Of a DNA stretch of 36,279 bases, positions 1-8,944 are shown piece by piece; the first letter of the stretch is position 1; each line of letters starts with the position of its first letter. The notes below the pieces were generated by a model. That model was not told the origin of the DNA. It ran no database searches and saw nothing but the letters and a program-made list of their open reading frames with translations. Source of the DNA: Betaproteobacteria bacterium RIFCSPLOWO2_12_FULL_62_58 (lineage in GTDB: Bacteria; Pseudomonadota; Gammaproteobacteria; Burkholderiales; SG8-41); contig MERI01000273.1 of NCBI GenBank assembly GCA_001772005.1, positions 1-36,279 of the forward strand. Direction: 5' to 3'. The position numbers and the translations under genes were made by a program.

Positions 1-3
1 GCA

Positions 4-15
4 CGGGAATGACAG
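4..15. repeat. possible end of a CTGTCATTCCCG-type repeat
   Basis: Bases 4-15 read CGGGAATGACAG. This is the reverse complement of the CTGTCATTCCCG end of the palindromic element at 32738-32824. Only one end is visible because the window starts here, so this may be a truncated second copy or chance. Nothing else was recognised in bases 1-97, downstream of the valS stop. Confidence 0.3.
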
Positions 16-97
16 CTCCCGCCGAGGTTACTGGTTTGGTGCCAATTTTGAAGTCCAGCAGAGACGACACCCACGGAAAACCCGGAAGAAACTGAAT

Positions 98-3000
98 TTA
101 AGGGTTGCCAAGCTTGGCAAGCTGCTCCCGGATCTGCTGCAGCGTCAAAGTAAACTTGGCGAGCCGCTGTTTTTCCTGCGCCACGACCAGCGGCGGCGCG
201 CGTTCGACGAAGCTCGGGTTGGCGAGCTTGCCTTGCGCTTTTGCGATTTCGCTCTCGAGGCGCTCCCTTTCCTTGCCGAGCCGTGCGCGTTCCGCCGCGG
301 CGTCGATTTCGATCTTCAGCATCAGCTTGTAATCGCCGACGATGGCCACTGGCGCGGCTCCTGTCATGGTAAGAGCTCCTGCGCCCGGCATAATGCTAGG
401 AGAGGTTGCTGCCTGCGGTAGCCCGCCGTCGACGATCGTGACTTCAGACAGGCGTGCCAGCGGCATCAGATAAGGGGTGAACGCGGTGAGCGTGGCGCGG
501 TCGCCTTGTGCGAGCAGCGGCACTTTTTGCGACGGCGCGACATTCATCTCGGCGCGCAGGGTGCGGCAGGCGGTCACGATTTGCTTGAGTGTGTCGACTT
601 CGCGCTCCGCCGCTTCGTCGATTTTCTCCGGCTGCGGGTCGGGGTACGGCTGCAGCATGATGGACGCGCCCCGTTTTCCCGCCAGCGGCGCGACCCGCTG
701 CCACAGCGCCTCGGTGATGAACGGGATTACCGGGTGGGCGAGCCGCAGGATCGCCTCCAGTACTCGCGTGAGCGTGAGGCGCGTGGCGCGCTGCCGCGCC
801 TCGTCGCCGTTCGCCATCTGCACCTTGGCAAGCTCGACGTACCAGTCGCAGTATTCGTCCCAGACGAGCTCGTAGATGACGCGGGCGAGGTTGTCGAAGC
901 GGTATTCGCGCAGCGCCTGACGGGCGTCGCTTTCAGCCCGCTGCAGACGGCTCACCATCCACTTGTCGACGGCCGAGGGTGCGAGAGGCAGCGTTTTATC
1001 CAGCCCGGTATCCTTGCCCTCGCAGTTCATGAGCACGAAGCGCGTGGCGTTCCACAGCTTGTTGCAGAAGTTGCGATAACCATCGCAGCGGCTCAGATCA
1101 AACTTGATGTCGCGGCCCGGTGAGGCAAGGCTGGCAAAGGTGAATCTGAGCGCGTCGGTGCCGAAGGCCGGAATGCCGTTGGGGAACTCTCTGCGCGTGC
1201 GTTTCTCGATCGCTTCGGCTTGCTGTGGATTCATGAGCCCGGCGGTGCGTTTCCTGACGAGGTCCTCGACGCCCACGCCGTCGATGAGGTCGAGCGGATC
1301 GAGCACGTTGCCCTTCGATTTGGACATCTTCTGGCCTTCGGCGTCGCGGATGAGCCCGTGCACGTAGACCTCCCGAAACGGCGCCTTGCCGGTGAAGTGC
1401 AGTGTCATCATCACCATGCGCGCGACCCAGAAGAAAATGATGTCGAACCCGGTGACCAGCACCGAAGAAGGCAGGTAGAGATCAAGCGCCGGATTCGACT
1501 TGCCCGGGTATTCCGGCGTCCAGTCGAGCGTCGAGAACGGCCACAGTGCGGAGGAGAACCAGGTGTCGAGCACGTCCTCGTCCCGCTTCAGCTCGGAGGC
1601 CGTGACGTTTTCGCCGGCCTGGATGCGCTCCGCCAGCGCCTGGTCGTATCTCGCCTGCGCTTCGGCTTGGGTGCGGCCGACGTAAGCGTTGCCTTCGGCG
1701 TCGTACCAGGCGGGGATGCGGTGCCCCCACCACAGCTGCCGCGAGATGCACCAGTCCTGGATGTTGGTGAGCCACTGGTTATAGGTATGGGTCCAGTTCG
1801 CGGGGACGAACCTGACTTCGCCACGCGCCACCGCATCCAGTCCCGCGCGGGCGAGATCGTCCATTTTCACGAACCACTGGTCGGTCAGCATCGGCTCGAC
1901 CACCGCGTCGGTGCGGCCGCAGCGCGGCACCATCAGCTTGTGCGGTTTCGTATCAGCAAGCAGCCCCTGCTCCTTTAGATCGGCGAGGATTTTCTCGCGC
2001 GCTTCGAAACGGTCAAGTCCGCGGTAGGCGGCAGGAATCAGCTCGTAAGCAGCCTTGCCGGGAAGTCCTCCCGTATCGTTGGCATGCACCACTCCGGATA
2101 GAACAGGGGCGCGGCGGCCGGCAGCAAAATCGTCAAAAACGCTGTCCTTAAGTGCGCCATTCTTCTTGAGAATGCTTGGCGGGTCAGGCTGCTTGTATCC
2201 GGAATCTTCGAGTGCCTTCGTGATAGTTTGCTTGTGCCGCAGCCATACCTGATAGTCGTTGAAATCGTGCGCCGGCGTGATCTTGACGCACCCCGTTCCA
2301 AACTCCGGATCCACATAGGCGTCGGCGATCACCGGAATGGTGCGGCCGGTGAGCGGCAGCATGACGCGGGCGCCGACGATGTCCTTGTAATCGGGATCCT
2401 CGGGATTGACCGCAACCGCGACGTCGCCGAGCATGGTTTCGGGCCGCGTGGTGGCGACGATGACGTGCCCCTCGCCGGATTCCAGCGGGTAGCGGATGTA
2501 CCACAGATGGCTGTCTTCTTCCCGCGCGTCGACTTCAAGGTCGGATACCGCGCTCTGCAGCACCGGATCCCAGTTGACGAGCCGTTTGCCACGGTAGATG
2601 AGGCCTTCTTCGTAGAGCCGCACGAACACCTCGGTCACGGTGCGCGAAAGCCCCTCGTCCATGGTGAAGCGTTCGCGCGCCCAGTCGCAGGAGGCGCCGA
2701 GCCGCCGCATCTGGCGCGTGATGATCGAGCCCGATTCCTCCTTCCATTGCCAGACGCGTTTCTCGAAAGCATCGCGCCCGATGTCGCGGCGCGATGCGCC
2801 CTCGGCCTCGATCTGGCGCTCGACCACGATCTGCGTCGCGATGCCGGCATGGTCGGTGCCGGGTTGCCACAGCGTGTTGAAGCCGCGCATTCGGTGATAG
2901 CGGATGAGCGCGTCCATCAGCGTGTGCTGGAACGCATGGCCCATGTGCAGCGTGCCGGTAACGTTGGGCGGCGGCAGGAGTATGCAGTAGCTGTTCGGAT

Positions 3001-3100
3001 TGAGAGCGTCGAGCCCGACCCGGAAACAGCCGTTCTGCTCCCAGATCGGATACCAGTACGCCTCGATTTCCGCCGGCTCAAAACTCTTGGCGAGATCCAT
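98..3100 (-). CDS. valS: valyl-tRNA synthetase
   Basis: Class I aminoacyl-tRNA synthetase that charges tRNA-Val in the cytoplasm. The protein is 1000 aa from the ATG at 3100; E. coli ValS is 951 aa. Visible: the HIGH-type motif (HMGH, about residues 52-55, within [13 protein letters not shown]), a long central region fitting the CP1 editing domain (with [15 protein letters not shown]), KMSKSKGN near residues 591-598, and a C-terminal coiled-coil arm rich in Glu, Arg and Lys. The start was chosen because MDLAKSFEP is where family homology begins. The frame is open upstream for another 231 codons, so the gene is in frame with the DUF2486-like segment at 3101-3724. No Shine-Dalgarno precedes this ATG. 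A TATAAT on this strand lies about 40 nt upstream. Whether ValS is made alone or as a fusion is undecided. Confidence 0.95.
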   Translation of the reverse strand: MDLAKSFEPAEIEAYWYPIWEQNGCFRVGLDALNPNSYCILLPPPNVTGTLHMGHAFQHTLMDALIRYHRMRGFNTLWQPGTDHAGIATQIVVERQIEAEGASRRDIGRDAFEKRVWQWKEESGSIITRQMRRLGASCDWARERFTMDEGLSRTVTEVFVRLYEEGLIYRGKRLVNWDPVLQSAVSDLEVDAREEDSHLWYIRYPLESGEGHVIVATTRPETMLGDVAVAVNPEDPDYKDIVGARVMLPLTGRTIPVIADAYVDPEFGTGCVKITPAHDFNDYQVWLRHKQTITKALEDSGYKQPDPPSILKKNGALKDSVFDDFAAGRRAPVLSGVVHANDTGGLPGKAAYELIPAAYRGLDRFEAREKILADLKEQGLLADTKPHKLMVPRCGRTDAVVEPMLTDQWFVKMDDLARAGLDAVARGEVRFVPANWTHTYNQWLTNIQDWCISRQLWWGHRIPAWYDAEGNAYVGRTQAEAQARYDQALAERIQAGENVTASELKRDEDVLDTWFSSALWPFSTLDWTPEYPGKSNPALDLYLPSSVLVTGFDIIFFWVARMVMMTLHFTGKAPFREVYVHGLIRDAEGQKMSKSKGNVLDPLDLIDGVGVEDLVRKRTAGLMNPQQAEAIEKRTRREFPNGIPAFGTDALRFTFASLASPGRDIKFDLSRCDGYRNFCNKLWNATRFVLMNCEGKDTGLDKTLPLAPSAVDKWMVSRLQRAESDARQALREYRFDNLARVIYELVWDEYCDWYVELAKVQMANGDEARQRATRLTLTRVLEAILRLAHPVIPFITEALWQRVAPLAGKRGASIMLQPYPDPQPEKIDEAAEREVDTLKQIVTACRTLRAEMNVAPSQKVPLLAQGDRATLTAFTPYLMPLARLSEVTIVDGGLPQAATSPSIMPGAGALTMTGAAPVAIVGDYKLMLKIEIDAAAERARLGKERERLESEIAKAQGKLANPSFVERAPPLVVAQEKQRLAKFTLTLQQIREQLAKLGNP

Positions 3101-3724
3101 GTGCGCTGCGGGAGGAGATGAGTCGGAAAAAGCGGGCATTATACCCGACGGAGGAGACGGCTCATTCTGCCGGGCGGCCTTCTCTTCCAACGCGAGCCCC
3201 AGCTGCTTGAGCTGCAGGTGCAGCGTTTCCTCGATCGAGGCGCGCACCATGGCGTTGATGTTGACCCGCAAGTCCTGCATGATCTTCTGCAGCGCCTGAT
3301 CGAGCACGGCGCCGATTTCCGGCATGAAGCGTGCCTGCACCACGCCGGCGATCTGCTCGTCGAGGTCCTGTTTGAGTTTCTGGTACACGCCGTGTTCGAG
3401 GTTTTGCACCTGCACGCGTGAAATCACCTCGACCGGCGGTGCCGGCGGCTCAAGCGCGTGGAGAGCGGAGTGCCCCGCGCCGGACGCGGCAGCCTCGACG
3501 GGCAGCGGCCCAGGTTCGCCGGCAACAGCCGTCGTCGTCGCGGGTTCGAAGACGATGTCGGTCAGAGTGGGAATGTCGGCTGCGTTCGCGACAGCAGCTT
3601 CGGTCAACCGCGGGGCACCATCCGCAGCGGTCTGCGCGGGCGTGCTGCGGTGGCGCGCGAGGAAGGCGTCGGCGCGCGCCAAGATGTCGTCGCTGTCGTC
3701 GTCCCGGATGGGTTGTTCAGCCAT
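3101..3724 (-). CDS. DUF2486-like protein, in frame with ValS (no stop between)
   Basis: A 208-codon segment starting at the ATG at 3724 ([15 protein letters not shown]) and running without a stop into valS. It has an acidic N-terminus, an IPTLTDIV motif typical of the small betaproteobacterial proteins encoded upstream of valS (DUF2486-like, by recollection), an Ala/Pro-rich linker, and a helical C-terminal part around [12 protein letters not shown] to LEEKAARQ that could form coiled coils. The segment after LEEKAARQ is low-complexity Pro/Ser. An out-of-frame TGA and TAA lie at the junction, so a one-base indel could have removed the original stop. The reading frame also continues upstream to 3793, but that part only translates the heptad hairpin. 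Function unknown. Confidence 0.7.
3138..3143 (-). promoter_or_regulatory. candidate -10 box for valS
   Basis: On the minus strand the sequence GGGTATAATGCCCG contains a perfect TATAAT at 3138-3143, about 40 nt upstream of the ValS ATG. The hexamer expected at -35 (about 3161-3166, AATGAG) is poor. This would give a short 5' leader without a Shine-Dalgarno. It lies inside the continuous DUF2486/ValS frame. Confidence 0.4.
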
Positions 3725-3725
3725 T

Positions 3726-3808
3726 GGAAAACGGTAAACGGTAAACGGTGAAGGCCCCTCCGGGCCGGCTAGCCCCATCCGCTCACTGCTCACCGCTCAC
3801 TGCTCACC
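3726..3808. repeat. heptad hairpin H1 (GGTAAAC / GGTGAGC dialect)
   Basis: Left arm: four 7-bp units at 3726-3753 (GGAAAAC, GGTAAAC, GGTAAAC, GGTGAAG). Right arm, read on the opposite strand: four units at 3808-3781 (GGTGAGC, AGTGAGC, GGTGAGC, AGTGAGC). The arms differ mainly by A/G transitions. The loop of about 27 nt holds a small GGCCC/GGGCC stem. The element fills the spacer between holC and the DUF2486/valS frame, and the holC stop codon lies inside it. Confidence 0.85.
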
Positions 3809-4228
3809 GCGTTTGCTCAGGTCGTGCGTGCGGATTTCGTAGCCGCGGTCGCGGTAAAACTTGAAGCGCTCACGGGCGAGGCGGCGGTCTTCGTCACCGA
3901 GACTGACGATCTCGACCAAACGTTGGAAGCGGCTGAAAAACGGCGGCCATTCCGGCCGCAGATTGAGCAGCATCTGGTCGTGCAAGGGCTCGGCGCCATC
4001 GTGGTCGACAACAATCGGCGTGACCGCCGCCAGCGCGTCGCCTGCAAAGCAGTGTGGGATGAAGCTGGTGGCGGGGGTGGTCCACAGCAAGCGGTCGACG
4101 CGTCCCGCGGTGTCCGCATCGGGGCAGAACACCATCACGCGTAATTCATGGCTGAACGCCTTGGCCGCGAGCCGGCACGCCGTGCGCAGCTTGTCGTCGA
4201 CGTGGGTGTAGAAATCAATCTGGGTCAT
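3797..4228 (-). CDS. holC: DNA polymerase III chi subunit
   Basis: The chi subunit of the replicative polymerase clamp-loader assembly, which binds psi and single-strand-binding protein. The 143-aa product begins MTQIDFYTHVDDKL and contains the family pattern of a helix with many basic residues (CRLAAKAFSHELRVMVFC), DRLLWTTPATSFIPH and a C-terminal FYRDRGYEI stretch. It lies 10 bp downstream of pepA, the usual proteobacterial pairing, and is probably co-transcribed with pepA and valS. The last three codons and the TGA are part of heptad hairpin H1, so the C-terminus (GEQ) appears to have been supplied by the repeat. The start codon sits in a 14-bp palindrome, TGGGTCATGACCCA (4221-4234). Its ribosome-binding site is weak. 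Confidence 0.93.
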   Translation of the reverse strand: MTQIDFYTHVDDKLRTACRLAAKAFSHELRVMVFCPDADTAGRVDRLLWTTPATSFIPHCFAGDALAAVTPIVVDHDGAEPLHDQMLLNLRPEWPPFFSRFQRLVEIVSLGDEDRRLARERFKFYRDRGYEIRTHDLSKRGEQ

Positions 4229-4238
4229 GACCCATTCA

Positions 4239-5735
4239 TCACTTGCCGCGACCCGCGCGGTTGAGCAGGAACTGCGTCAGGAGCGGCACCGGCCGGCCGG
4301 TCGCGCCCTTGTCCTTGCCGCTTTTCCAGGCGGTGCCCGCGATATCGAGATGCGCCCACTTGAATTTCTTGGTGAAGCGCGCCAGGAAACACGCCGCCGT
4401 GACACTGCCGGCGGGACGCCCGCCGATGTTGGCGAAATCGGCGAAGTTGCTCTTGAGCAGCTCCTGATAGTCGTCCCACAGCGGCATGTGCCAGGCGCGA
4501 TCATGGGCCGTATCGCCCGCGGCGAGCAGTTCTCTGCCCAGGGCGTCGTCATTCGCGAAGAGCCCTGAAGCGACGTGGCCGAGGGCGATCACGCACGCGC
4601 CGGTGAGCGTCGCGATGTCGACCACCGCCGCCGGCTCAAAGCGCTCGGCATAGGTGAGCGCATCGCACAGAATCAGGCGGCCCTCGGCGTCGGTGTTGAG
4701 AATCTCCACCGTCTGCCCGGACAGCGTGGTGACGATGTCGCCGGGCTTGGTCGCTCTACCCCCGGGCATGTTCTCGGTGGTGGGGATGATGCCGACCACG
4801 TTCATCGCCAGCCGCATCTCGCCCGCCGCCTTGAGCGTGCCGAGCACGCTGGCCGCTCCGCACATGTCGAACTTCATTTCATCCATTTCCGGCGCGGGCT
4901 TGAGCGAAATACCGCCGGTGTCGAACGTGATGCCCTTGCCGACCAATGCTACCGGCTTCTGCGATTTCGCGCCGCCACGGTGTTCGAGCACGATCAGCTT
5001 GGGGGGCTGCGCGCTGCCGCGCGCGACCGACAGCAGCGCTCCCATGCCGAGTTTCTCCATGTCCTCCCGCTCCAGCACCGTCACCTTCATCCGGTAGCGG
5101 CGGGCGAGTTCGCGCGCCTGCTCCGCGAGATAGGTGGGCGTGCAGACGTTGGGGGGAAGATTGCCGAGGTCCTTCGCCAGGCTCACGCCGTGCGCGACCG
5201 CCAGGCCCTGTTCCAGCCCCGCAGTCGCGCGCCGCAGCGCGCTCTTGTCGCTGGCGCCGAGCGTGAGCCGGCGCAGCGCGGGCTGCGCACCTTCGGGCTT
5301 GCTCTTCATGTTATCGAAGCGGTAAGCAACTTCCCGCGCGACGGCCACCGCGTGCGCAACCCGCCATTTGATATCGCGTTTGACTGCAGCGAGCTCCGTC
5401 AGGTGCAACGAGGCTTCCGCCGCGCCGGTTGCATTGAGCGTCTTGATCGCCGCGGCAATCGCTTCGCGGTAACGTTTTTCGCCAAACTCGGCTGCGCTCC
5501 CGAGCCCGACCAGCAGCACGCGCTCGCAGGCGGCGCGCGGCACGTTGTGCAACAGCAGCGTCGTGCCAGGCTTGCCGTCCATGTCGCCACGCTGGACGAT
5601 GGTGCTGAGATATCCCTTCGCCAGTCGGTCGAGCGCAGCGGCGGCAGCGGAAAGCTTGCGCGATTCGAATACGCCGACCACCGCGCACCCGCTTTTCATC
5701 TGTCCCGGCGATGTGCTTTTTATGCTAAATTCCAC
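4239..5735 (-). CDS. pepA: leucyl aminopeptidase (cytosol aminopeptidase, M17)
   Basis: A cytoplasmic two-metal aminopeptidase that removes N-terminal residues, preferably Leu, from peptides. In E. coli, PepA also binds DNA and acts in site-specific recombination and carAB control; whether that holds here is not shown. The 498-aa product carries the M17 signature NTDAEGRL (about residues 347-354) and the upstream metal/catalytic segment GKGITFDTGGISLKP. The start is a GTG at 5735 with AGGAG seven bases upstream. The gene is divergent from lptF and heads a minus-strand run pepA-holC-valS. Confidence 0.95.
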   Translation of the reverse strand: MEFSIKSTSPGQMKSGCAVVGVFESRKLSAAAAALDRLAKGYLSTIVQRGDMDGKPGTTLLLHNVPRAACERVLLVGLGSAAEFGEKRYREAIAAAIKTLNATGAAEASLHLTELAAVKRDIKWRVAHAVAVAREVAYRFDNMKSKPEGAQPALRRLTLGASDKSALRRATAGLEQGLAVAHGVSLAKDLGNLPPNVCTPTYLAEQARELARRYRMKVTVLEREDMEKLGMGALLSVARGSAQPPKLIVLEHRGGAKSQKPVALVGKGITFDTGGISLKPAPEMDEMKFDMCGAASVLGTLKAAGEMRLAMNVVGIIPTTENMPGGRATKPGDIVTTLSGQTVEILNTDAEGRLILCDALTYAERFEPAAVVDIATLTGACVIALGHVASGLFANDDALGRELLAAGDTAHDRAWHMPLWDDYQELLKSNFADFANIGGRPAGSVTAACFLARFTKKFKWAHLDIAGTAWKSGKDKGATGRPVPLLTQFLLNRAGRGK

Positions 5736-5774
5736 GCTGCAACTCCTGTGCGGATGATATGCAATACATTGCCG

Positions 5775-5804
5775 ATTATCTGCGTATTCTTCGCTGGATG
5801 TAAA
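5775..5804 (-). promoter_or_regulatory. candidate sigma70 promoter for pepA
   Basis: Read on the minus strand, TTTACA (5799-5804) is followed after 18 bp by GATAAT (5775-5780), about 40 nt upstream of the pepA GTG. It lies in the 77-bp divergent spacer shared with lptF. No equally good match was found for lptF. Confidence 0.5.
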
Positions 5805-5812
5805 GCCTCTCG

Positions 5813-6892
5813 ATGATCTTCCGTAAAGCCCTGTTGCGCGAATTCACGGCCGCCGCACTGGGCACTTTTTTCGTGCTGCTCGGCATCACCATCACCACCC
5901 AGCTCGTGCGTCTGCTGGGGCAGGCCGCGAGCGGCGCGATCACGTCGACCGGCGTGGTGGCGTTACTCGGCTTTACGCTGGTGAGTTATCTGCCGGTGCT
6001 GCTGTCGCTGACGCTTTTCATCGCCGTGCTGATGACGCTCACGCGCAGCTACGGCGACTCCGAGATGGTGGTGTGGTTCTCGTGCGGCGTAAGTCTCACC
6101 CAGTGGGTGCGGCCGGTGCTGATCTTCGCCGCGCCGCTGGTGTTCACGATCGCGCTGCTTTCGCTCGTGCTGTCGCCGTGGGCGGTGAGCATGGCCGAGG
6201 AGTTCCGGCGTCTGATGGACAGTCGGGACGACGTATCGGCGGTCTCGCCCGGCGTGTTCCGAGAGTCGCGCCAGGGCGACCGTGTCTATTTCGTGGAAGA
6301 GGTGTCGGGGACGGCAAACCTGGTCGCCAACGTGTTCGTGAGCTCGACCCAGCACCAGCGCATGGGCGTCATGGTTGCGAACCGGGGGTTCCAGGAAACG
6401 ATGCCGAACGGCGACCGCTTCCTGGTCCTGCTCAAAGGGCGGCGCTACGAGGGCGAACCCGGCACCGCCGAATACAGGATTTTCGAGTTCGAGCGCTATG
6501 CGATGCGCATCGAGACTTCCGAAGCGGCGCAGCGGGCGCCGACCACCAAGACGACACCCACGCTCGAGTTGCTGCGCAGCCGCACGCCGCCCAATCTGGG
6601 GGAGCTCTCCTGGCGCATCGGATTGCCGCTTTCCGCGCTGATTCTTTCACTGCTCGCGATCCCGCTCTCCTTCGTCAACCCGCGCGCCGGGCGTTCGATG
6701 AACCTGGTGCTGGCGCTGCTCGTTTACATGATCTACAGCAACCTGTTATCCATCGTGCAGGCCTCGATCGCGCAATCGCGGCTGGACATGGTTAGCGGGC
6801 TGTGGGGCGTGCATGCGCTGATGTTCGCACTGCTGCTCGTCCTGTTCTACCGGCGGCTCATGGTGTGGTCGCTGTTCCGTTTCATCAAATGA
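5813..6892 (+). CDS. lptF: LPS export ABC transporter permease LptF
   Basis: An inner-membrane permease of the LptB2FGC complex that extracts lipopolysaccharide from the inner membrane and passes it to the periplasmic bridge. The 359-aa product has the YjgP/YjgQ layout: N-terminal membrane segments (residues about 10-35 and 45-75, then about 100-125), a periplasmic beta-rich domain around residues 130-250, and C-terminal membrane segments ending in LFYRRLMVWSLFRFIK. Its TGA overlaps the lptG ATG (ATGA at 6889-6892), which indicates translational coupling. It is divergent from pepA, as in many proteobacteria. Confidence 0.94.
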   Translation: MIFRKALLREFTAAALGTFFVLLGITITTQLVRLLGQAASGAITSTGVVALLGFTLVSYLPVLLSLTLFIAVLMTLTRSYGDSEMVVWFSCGVSLTQWVRPVLIFAAPLVFTIALLSLVLSPWAVSMAEEFRRLMDSRDDVSAVSPGVFRESRQGDRVYFVEEVSGTANLVANVFVSSTQHQRMGVMVANRGFQETMPNGDRFLVLLKGRRYEGEPGTAEYRIFEFERYAMRIETSEAAQRAPTTKTTPTLELLRSRTPPNLGELSWRIGLPLSALILSLLAIPLSFVNPRAGRSMNLVLALLVYMIYSNLLSIVQASIAQSRLDMVSGLWGVHALMFALLLVLFYRRLMVWSLFRFIK

Positions 6893-7962
6893 GAACGCTG
6901 CGCCGTTATCTCACGAGTGAAATCATCGCCGCCACGGCGCTGGTGTTCGCGGCGTTGCTCATGCTGTTTGCGTTTTTCGATCTGGTCGAGCAGATCAAGG
7001 ACCTCGGCCGCGGCAATTACCGCCTCCGGCATATCGTGATCCATGTGCTGCTGTCCGTGCCGAATCACGTTTACGAGCTGTTTCCGATCGCGGCCCTGAT
7101 CGGCACGCTGTTTGCGCTGGCACAACTGGTCGCAAGCTCGGAGTATACGGTCATACGGACCTCGGGCGTGTCGCTGACGCGCATGACGGCGATGCTCGGC
7201 ACGGTCGGCATCGTGTTCGCGCTGCTGACCTTCGCGTTCGGGGAATTCATCGGACCGCCCGCCGAGCAGCTCGCGCAGCGGTTGCGCTCGCAGGCGATCA
7301 CCGGGCTGGTGGCGCAGGAATTCCGTTCCGGGCTGTGGATCAAGGACGACAAGAATTTCATCAACGTGCTGGAAGTGTTGCCGGACTCGACCCTGAAAGG
7401 GGTGAAGGTCTACGAGTTCGACGCGGATTACCGGCTGCGCTCGATCAGCTTTGCCAAGCGCGGCGATTATCAGAGCGACCGGCGCTGGCTGCTCAAGGAG
7501 GTGGTGCAGACCACTTTCGATGGCATGAAAGCCGGCGTGAAAAAAATCGATCAGGCGAGCTGGCAGTCGGTGCTCGACCCCGCGTTGCTCAGCGTGTTGC
7601 TGGTCAAGCCCGAGCAGATGTCGGCCTGGAGCCTGTATTCCTACGCGCAGCACCTGAAGGAAAACCGGCAGAAGGCGCTGCGCTACGAAATCGCGTTGTG
7701 GGCCAAGATCATGTACCCCCTCGCGGTGCTGGTGATGATGTTGCTGGCGCTGCCGTTTGCGTATTTCCAGCGCCGGCAGGGCGGCGTCGGCGCGAAGATT
7801 TTTGCCGGCATCATGCTCGGCCTTGCGTTCCACTTTCTGAATCGGCTGTTCGCCCACCTCGGACTGCTCAACGAGTGGCCGCCGCTCGCGAGCGCCACCG
7901 CCCCGACGCTGATTTTCCTCAGCGTCGCGGTGGCGATGATGTGGTGGCAGGAGCGGCGCTGA
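6889..7962 (+). CDS. lptG: LPS export ABC transporter permease LptG
   Basis: The partner permease of LptF. The 357-aa product starts at MRTLRRYLTSEII, where family homology begins; the frame is open 29 codons further upstream, but that stretch translates lptF in another frame. Membrane segments are seen near residues 12-35, 60-80 and 100-120, followed by a periplasmic domain and C-terminal segments (LAVLVMMLLALPFAYF, a conserved Gly-rich FAGIMLGLAFHFLNRLFAHLG, and a last helix ending WWQERR). It is coupled to lptF by a 4-bp overlap and followed immediately by heptad hairpin H2. Confidence 0.94.
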   Translation: MRTLRRYLTSEIIAATALVFAALLMLFAFFDLVEQIKDLGRGNYRLRHIVIHVLLSVPNHVYELFPIAALIGTLFALAQLVASSEYTVIRTSGVSLTRMTAMLGTVGIVFALLTFAFGEFIGPPAEQLAQRLRSQAITGLVAQEFRSGLWIKDDKNFINVLEVLPDSTLKGVKVYEFDADYRLRSISFAKRGDYQSDRRWLLKEVVQTTFDGMKAGVKKIDQASWQSVLDPALLSVLLVKPEQMSAWSLYSYAQHLKENRQKALRYEIALWAKIMYPLAVLVMMLLALPFAYFQRRQGGVGAKIFAGIMLGLAFHFLNRLFAHLGLLNEWPPLASATAPTLIFLSVAVAMMWWQERR

Positions 7963-7970
7963 CGCGAAAC

Positions 7971-8052
7971 GATGAACGATGAATGATGAATGATGAACAG
8001 GAAGGCCGTTCAGAACCGTTCCGCGTTCATTGTTCCGCGTTCATCGTTCACG
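7971..8052. repeat. heptad hairpin H2 (GATGAAC dialect)
   Basis: Left arm: exactly four units at 7971-7998 (GATGAAC, GATGAAT, GATGAAT, GATGAAC), eight bases after the lptG stop. Right arm, on the opposite strand from 8052 down to 8018: CGTGAAC, GATGAAC, GCGGAAC, AATGAAC, GCGGAAC. The spacer lies between two convergent genes, so the hairpin could also act as a bidirectional 3' end. The RDD gene stop (8010-8012) is within the element. Confidence 0.85.
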
Positions 8053-8468
8053 ATCTTCGTGCCGGCCAGGCGGTCGTGCAGAAACTGGCGGTTGCGGTCG
8101 ACGAGCGCCCACGCGAAGCCGATGCCGACCAGCGCCAGACCCGCCAGGGCGAACAGGAAGCGGGAGACGCTGTGGCGCAGCGTGAGCGGCGCGCCATCGT
8201 GCGTGACGAGCTTCAAGCGCCAGGTTTTCATCGGCAGCGTCTGGCCGCCGTGCATCCATTGCCAGATGAAATAGACACCGCATAACAGCAGCAGATAAAG
8301 CTGAAACACCGGCCGCGTAACGGCAGGTGCCAGCTGCTGCGTGAGCGCCAGGAATGGCAGCGCGCCGGCGAGCAGCACGGCGGCGAGCAACAAGGTTTCG
8401 TAGACGAGGCTGAGCAGGCGTCGCGGCAAAGCCGCGACCGGCGCCCGGGCGGGCGGCGCCGCGGTCAC
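8010..8468 (-). CDS. RDD family membrane protein
   Basis: A 152-aa integral membrane protein of the RDD family (function generally unknown; some members affect ion transport or envelope stress). Hydrophobic segments are at about residues 20-47, 55-72 and 105-128. The family core is visible as LPMKTWRLKLV, LTLRHSVSRFLFALAG and the terminal HDRLAGTKIV. The start is a GTG at 8468 overlapping the DUF3106 stop (GTGA), so it is probably translationally coupled. The final residues, NDERGTMNAERF, are translated from the right arm of heptad hairpin H2: the original stop seems to have been lost and the protein lengthened by about 12 residues. Confidence 0.88.
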   Translation of the reverse strand: MTAAPPARAPVAALPRRLLSLVYETLLLAAVLLAGALPFLALTQQLAPAVTRPVFQLYLLLLCGVYFIWQWMHGGQTLPMKTWRLKLVTHDGAPLTLRHSVSRFLFALAGLALVGIGFAWALVDRNRQFLHDRLAGTKIVNDERGTMNAERF

Positions 8469-8944
8469 TGATTGGCCGGCGCCGCGGACTCCTGCGCCGG
8501 CGCCGCCGGTTCAGGCGGCGAAGGATCGAGCGGTTTTTCCGCCGGCGGCGCGACCGATTGCTGGTACTGCTGCCACTGCTGTTTGACTTCCTGGTGTTTG
8601 TCCGGCGGCAGTTTCTTCAGCTTCTGATATTTTTCCCGCGCTGCCTTGCGCTGCTCGGGCGTGAGCTTGGCCCACTCCTGCATGCGCTTTTGCAGGTTCT
8701 GCTGCGCTCGCGGCTTCATCTTGGGATAGCGGTCAGCGATCGCCATCCACTTCTTGCGCCGCGCGGTGTCCAACTGATTCCACTCCCCCGCCAGCGGCGC
8801 GAGAACCTGCTGTTGCGCCGGGGTCAGCTCCGACCAGGCAGGCTTGGCGGGCTTTTTGCTACCGGTTTTACTCTGGATCTGCGCGGCGGCGGCGGAGAAG
8901 GCAAGACATAGCGAAACGATCAGCGCAACGAACGTTTTAGCCAT
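8465..8944 (-). CDS. DUF3106 domain protein, secreted
   Basis: A 159-aa protein with an N-terminal signal peptide (MAKTFVALIVSLCLAFSAAAA, cleavage probably after AAA near residue 21), a Lys-rich stretch, then repeated W-x-x-L-T-P-x-Q type segments (WSELTPAQQ, WAKLTPEQR) with many Trp, Gln and Lys residues typical of DUF3106, and a Pro/Ala/Glu-rich C-terminus. Probably periplasmic. It overlaps the DUF3619 gene upstream by 25 bp and the RDD gene downstream by 4 bp, so the four genes form one tightly packed unit. The repeated helical pattern resembles periplasmic stress sensors of the CpxP/Spy type only in general character; that resemblance is inference. Confidence 0.85.
   Translation of the reverse strand: MAKTFVALIVSLCLAFSAAAAQIQSKTGSKKPAKPAWSELTPAQQQVLAPLAGEWNQLDTARRKKWMAIADRYPKMKPRAQQNLQKRMQEWAKLTPEQRKAAREKYQKLKKLPPDKHQEVKQQWQQYQQSVAPPAEKPLDPSPPEPAAPAQESAAPANQ

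Noticed and set aside
3725..3793. Extension of the DUF2486/ValS frame through hairpin H1
   Set aside because: It translates repeat sequence only, and the ATG at 3724 fits the start of the protein.
6802..6888. Upstream start for LptG
   Set aside because: This stretch lies in lptF in another frame, and the ATGA overlap with family homology supports 6889.
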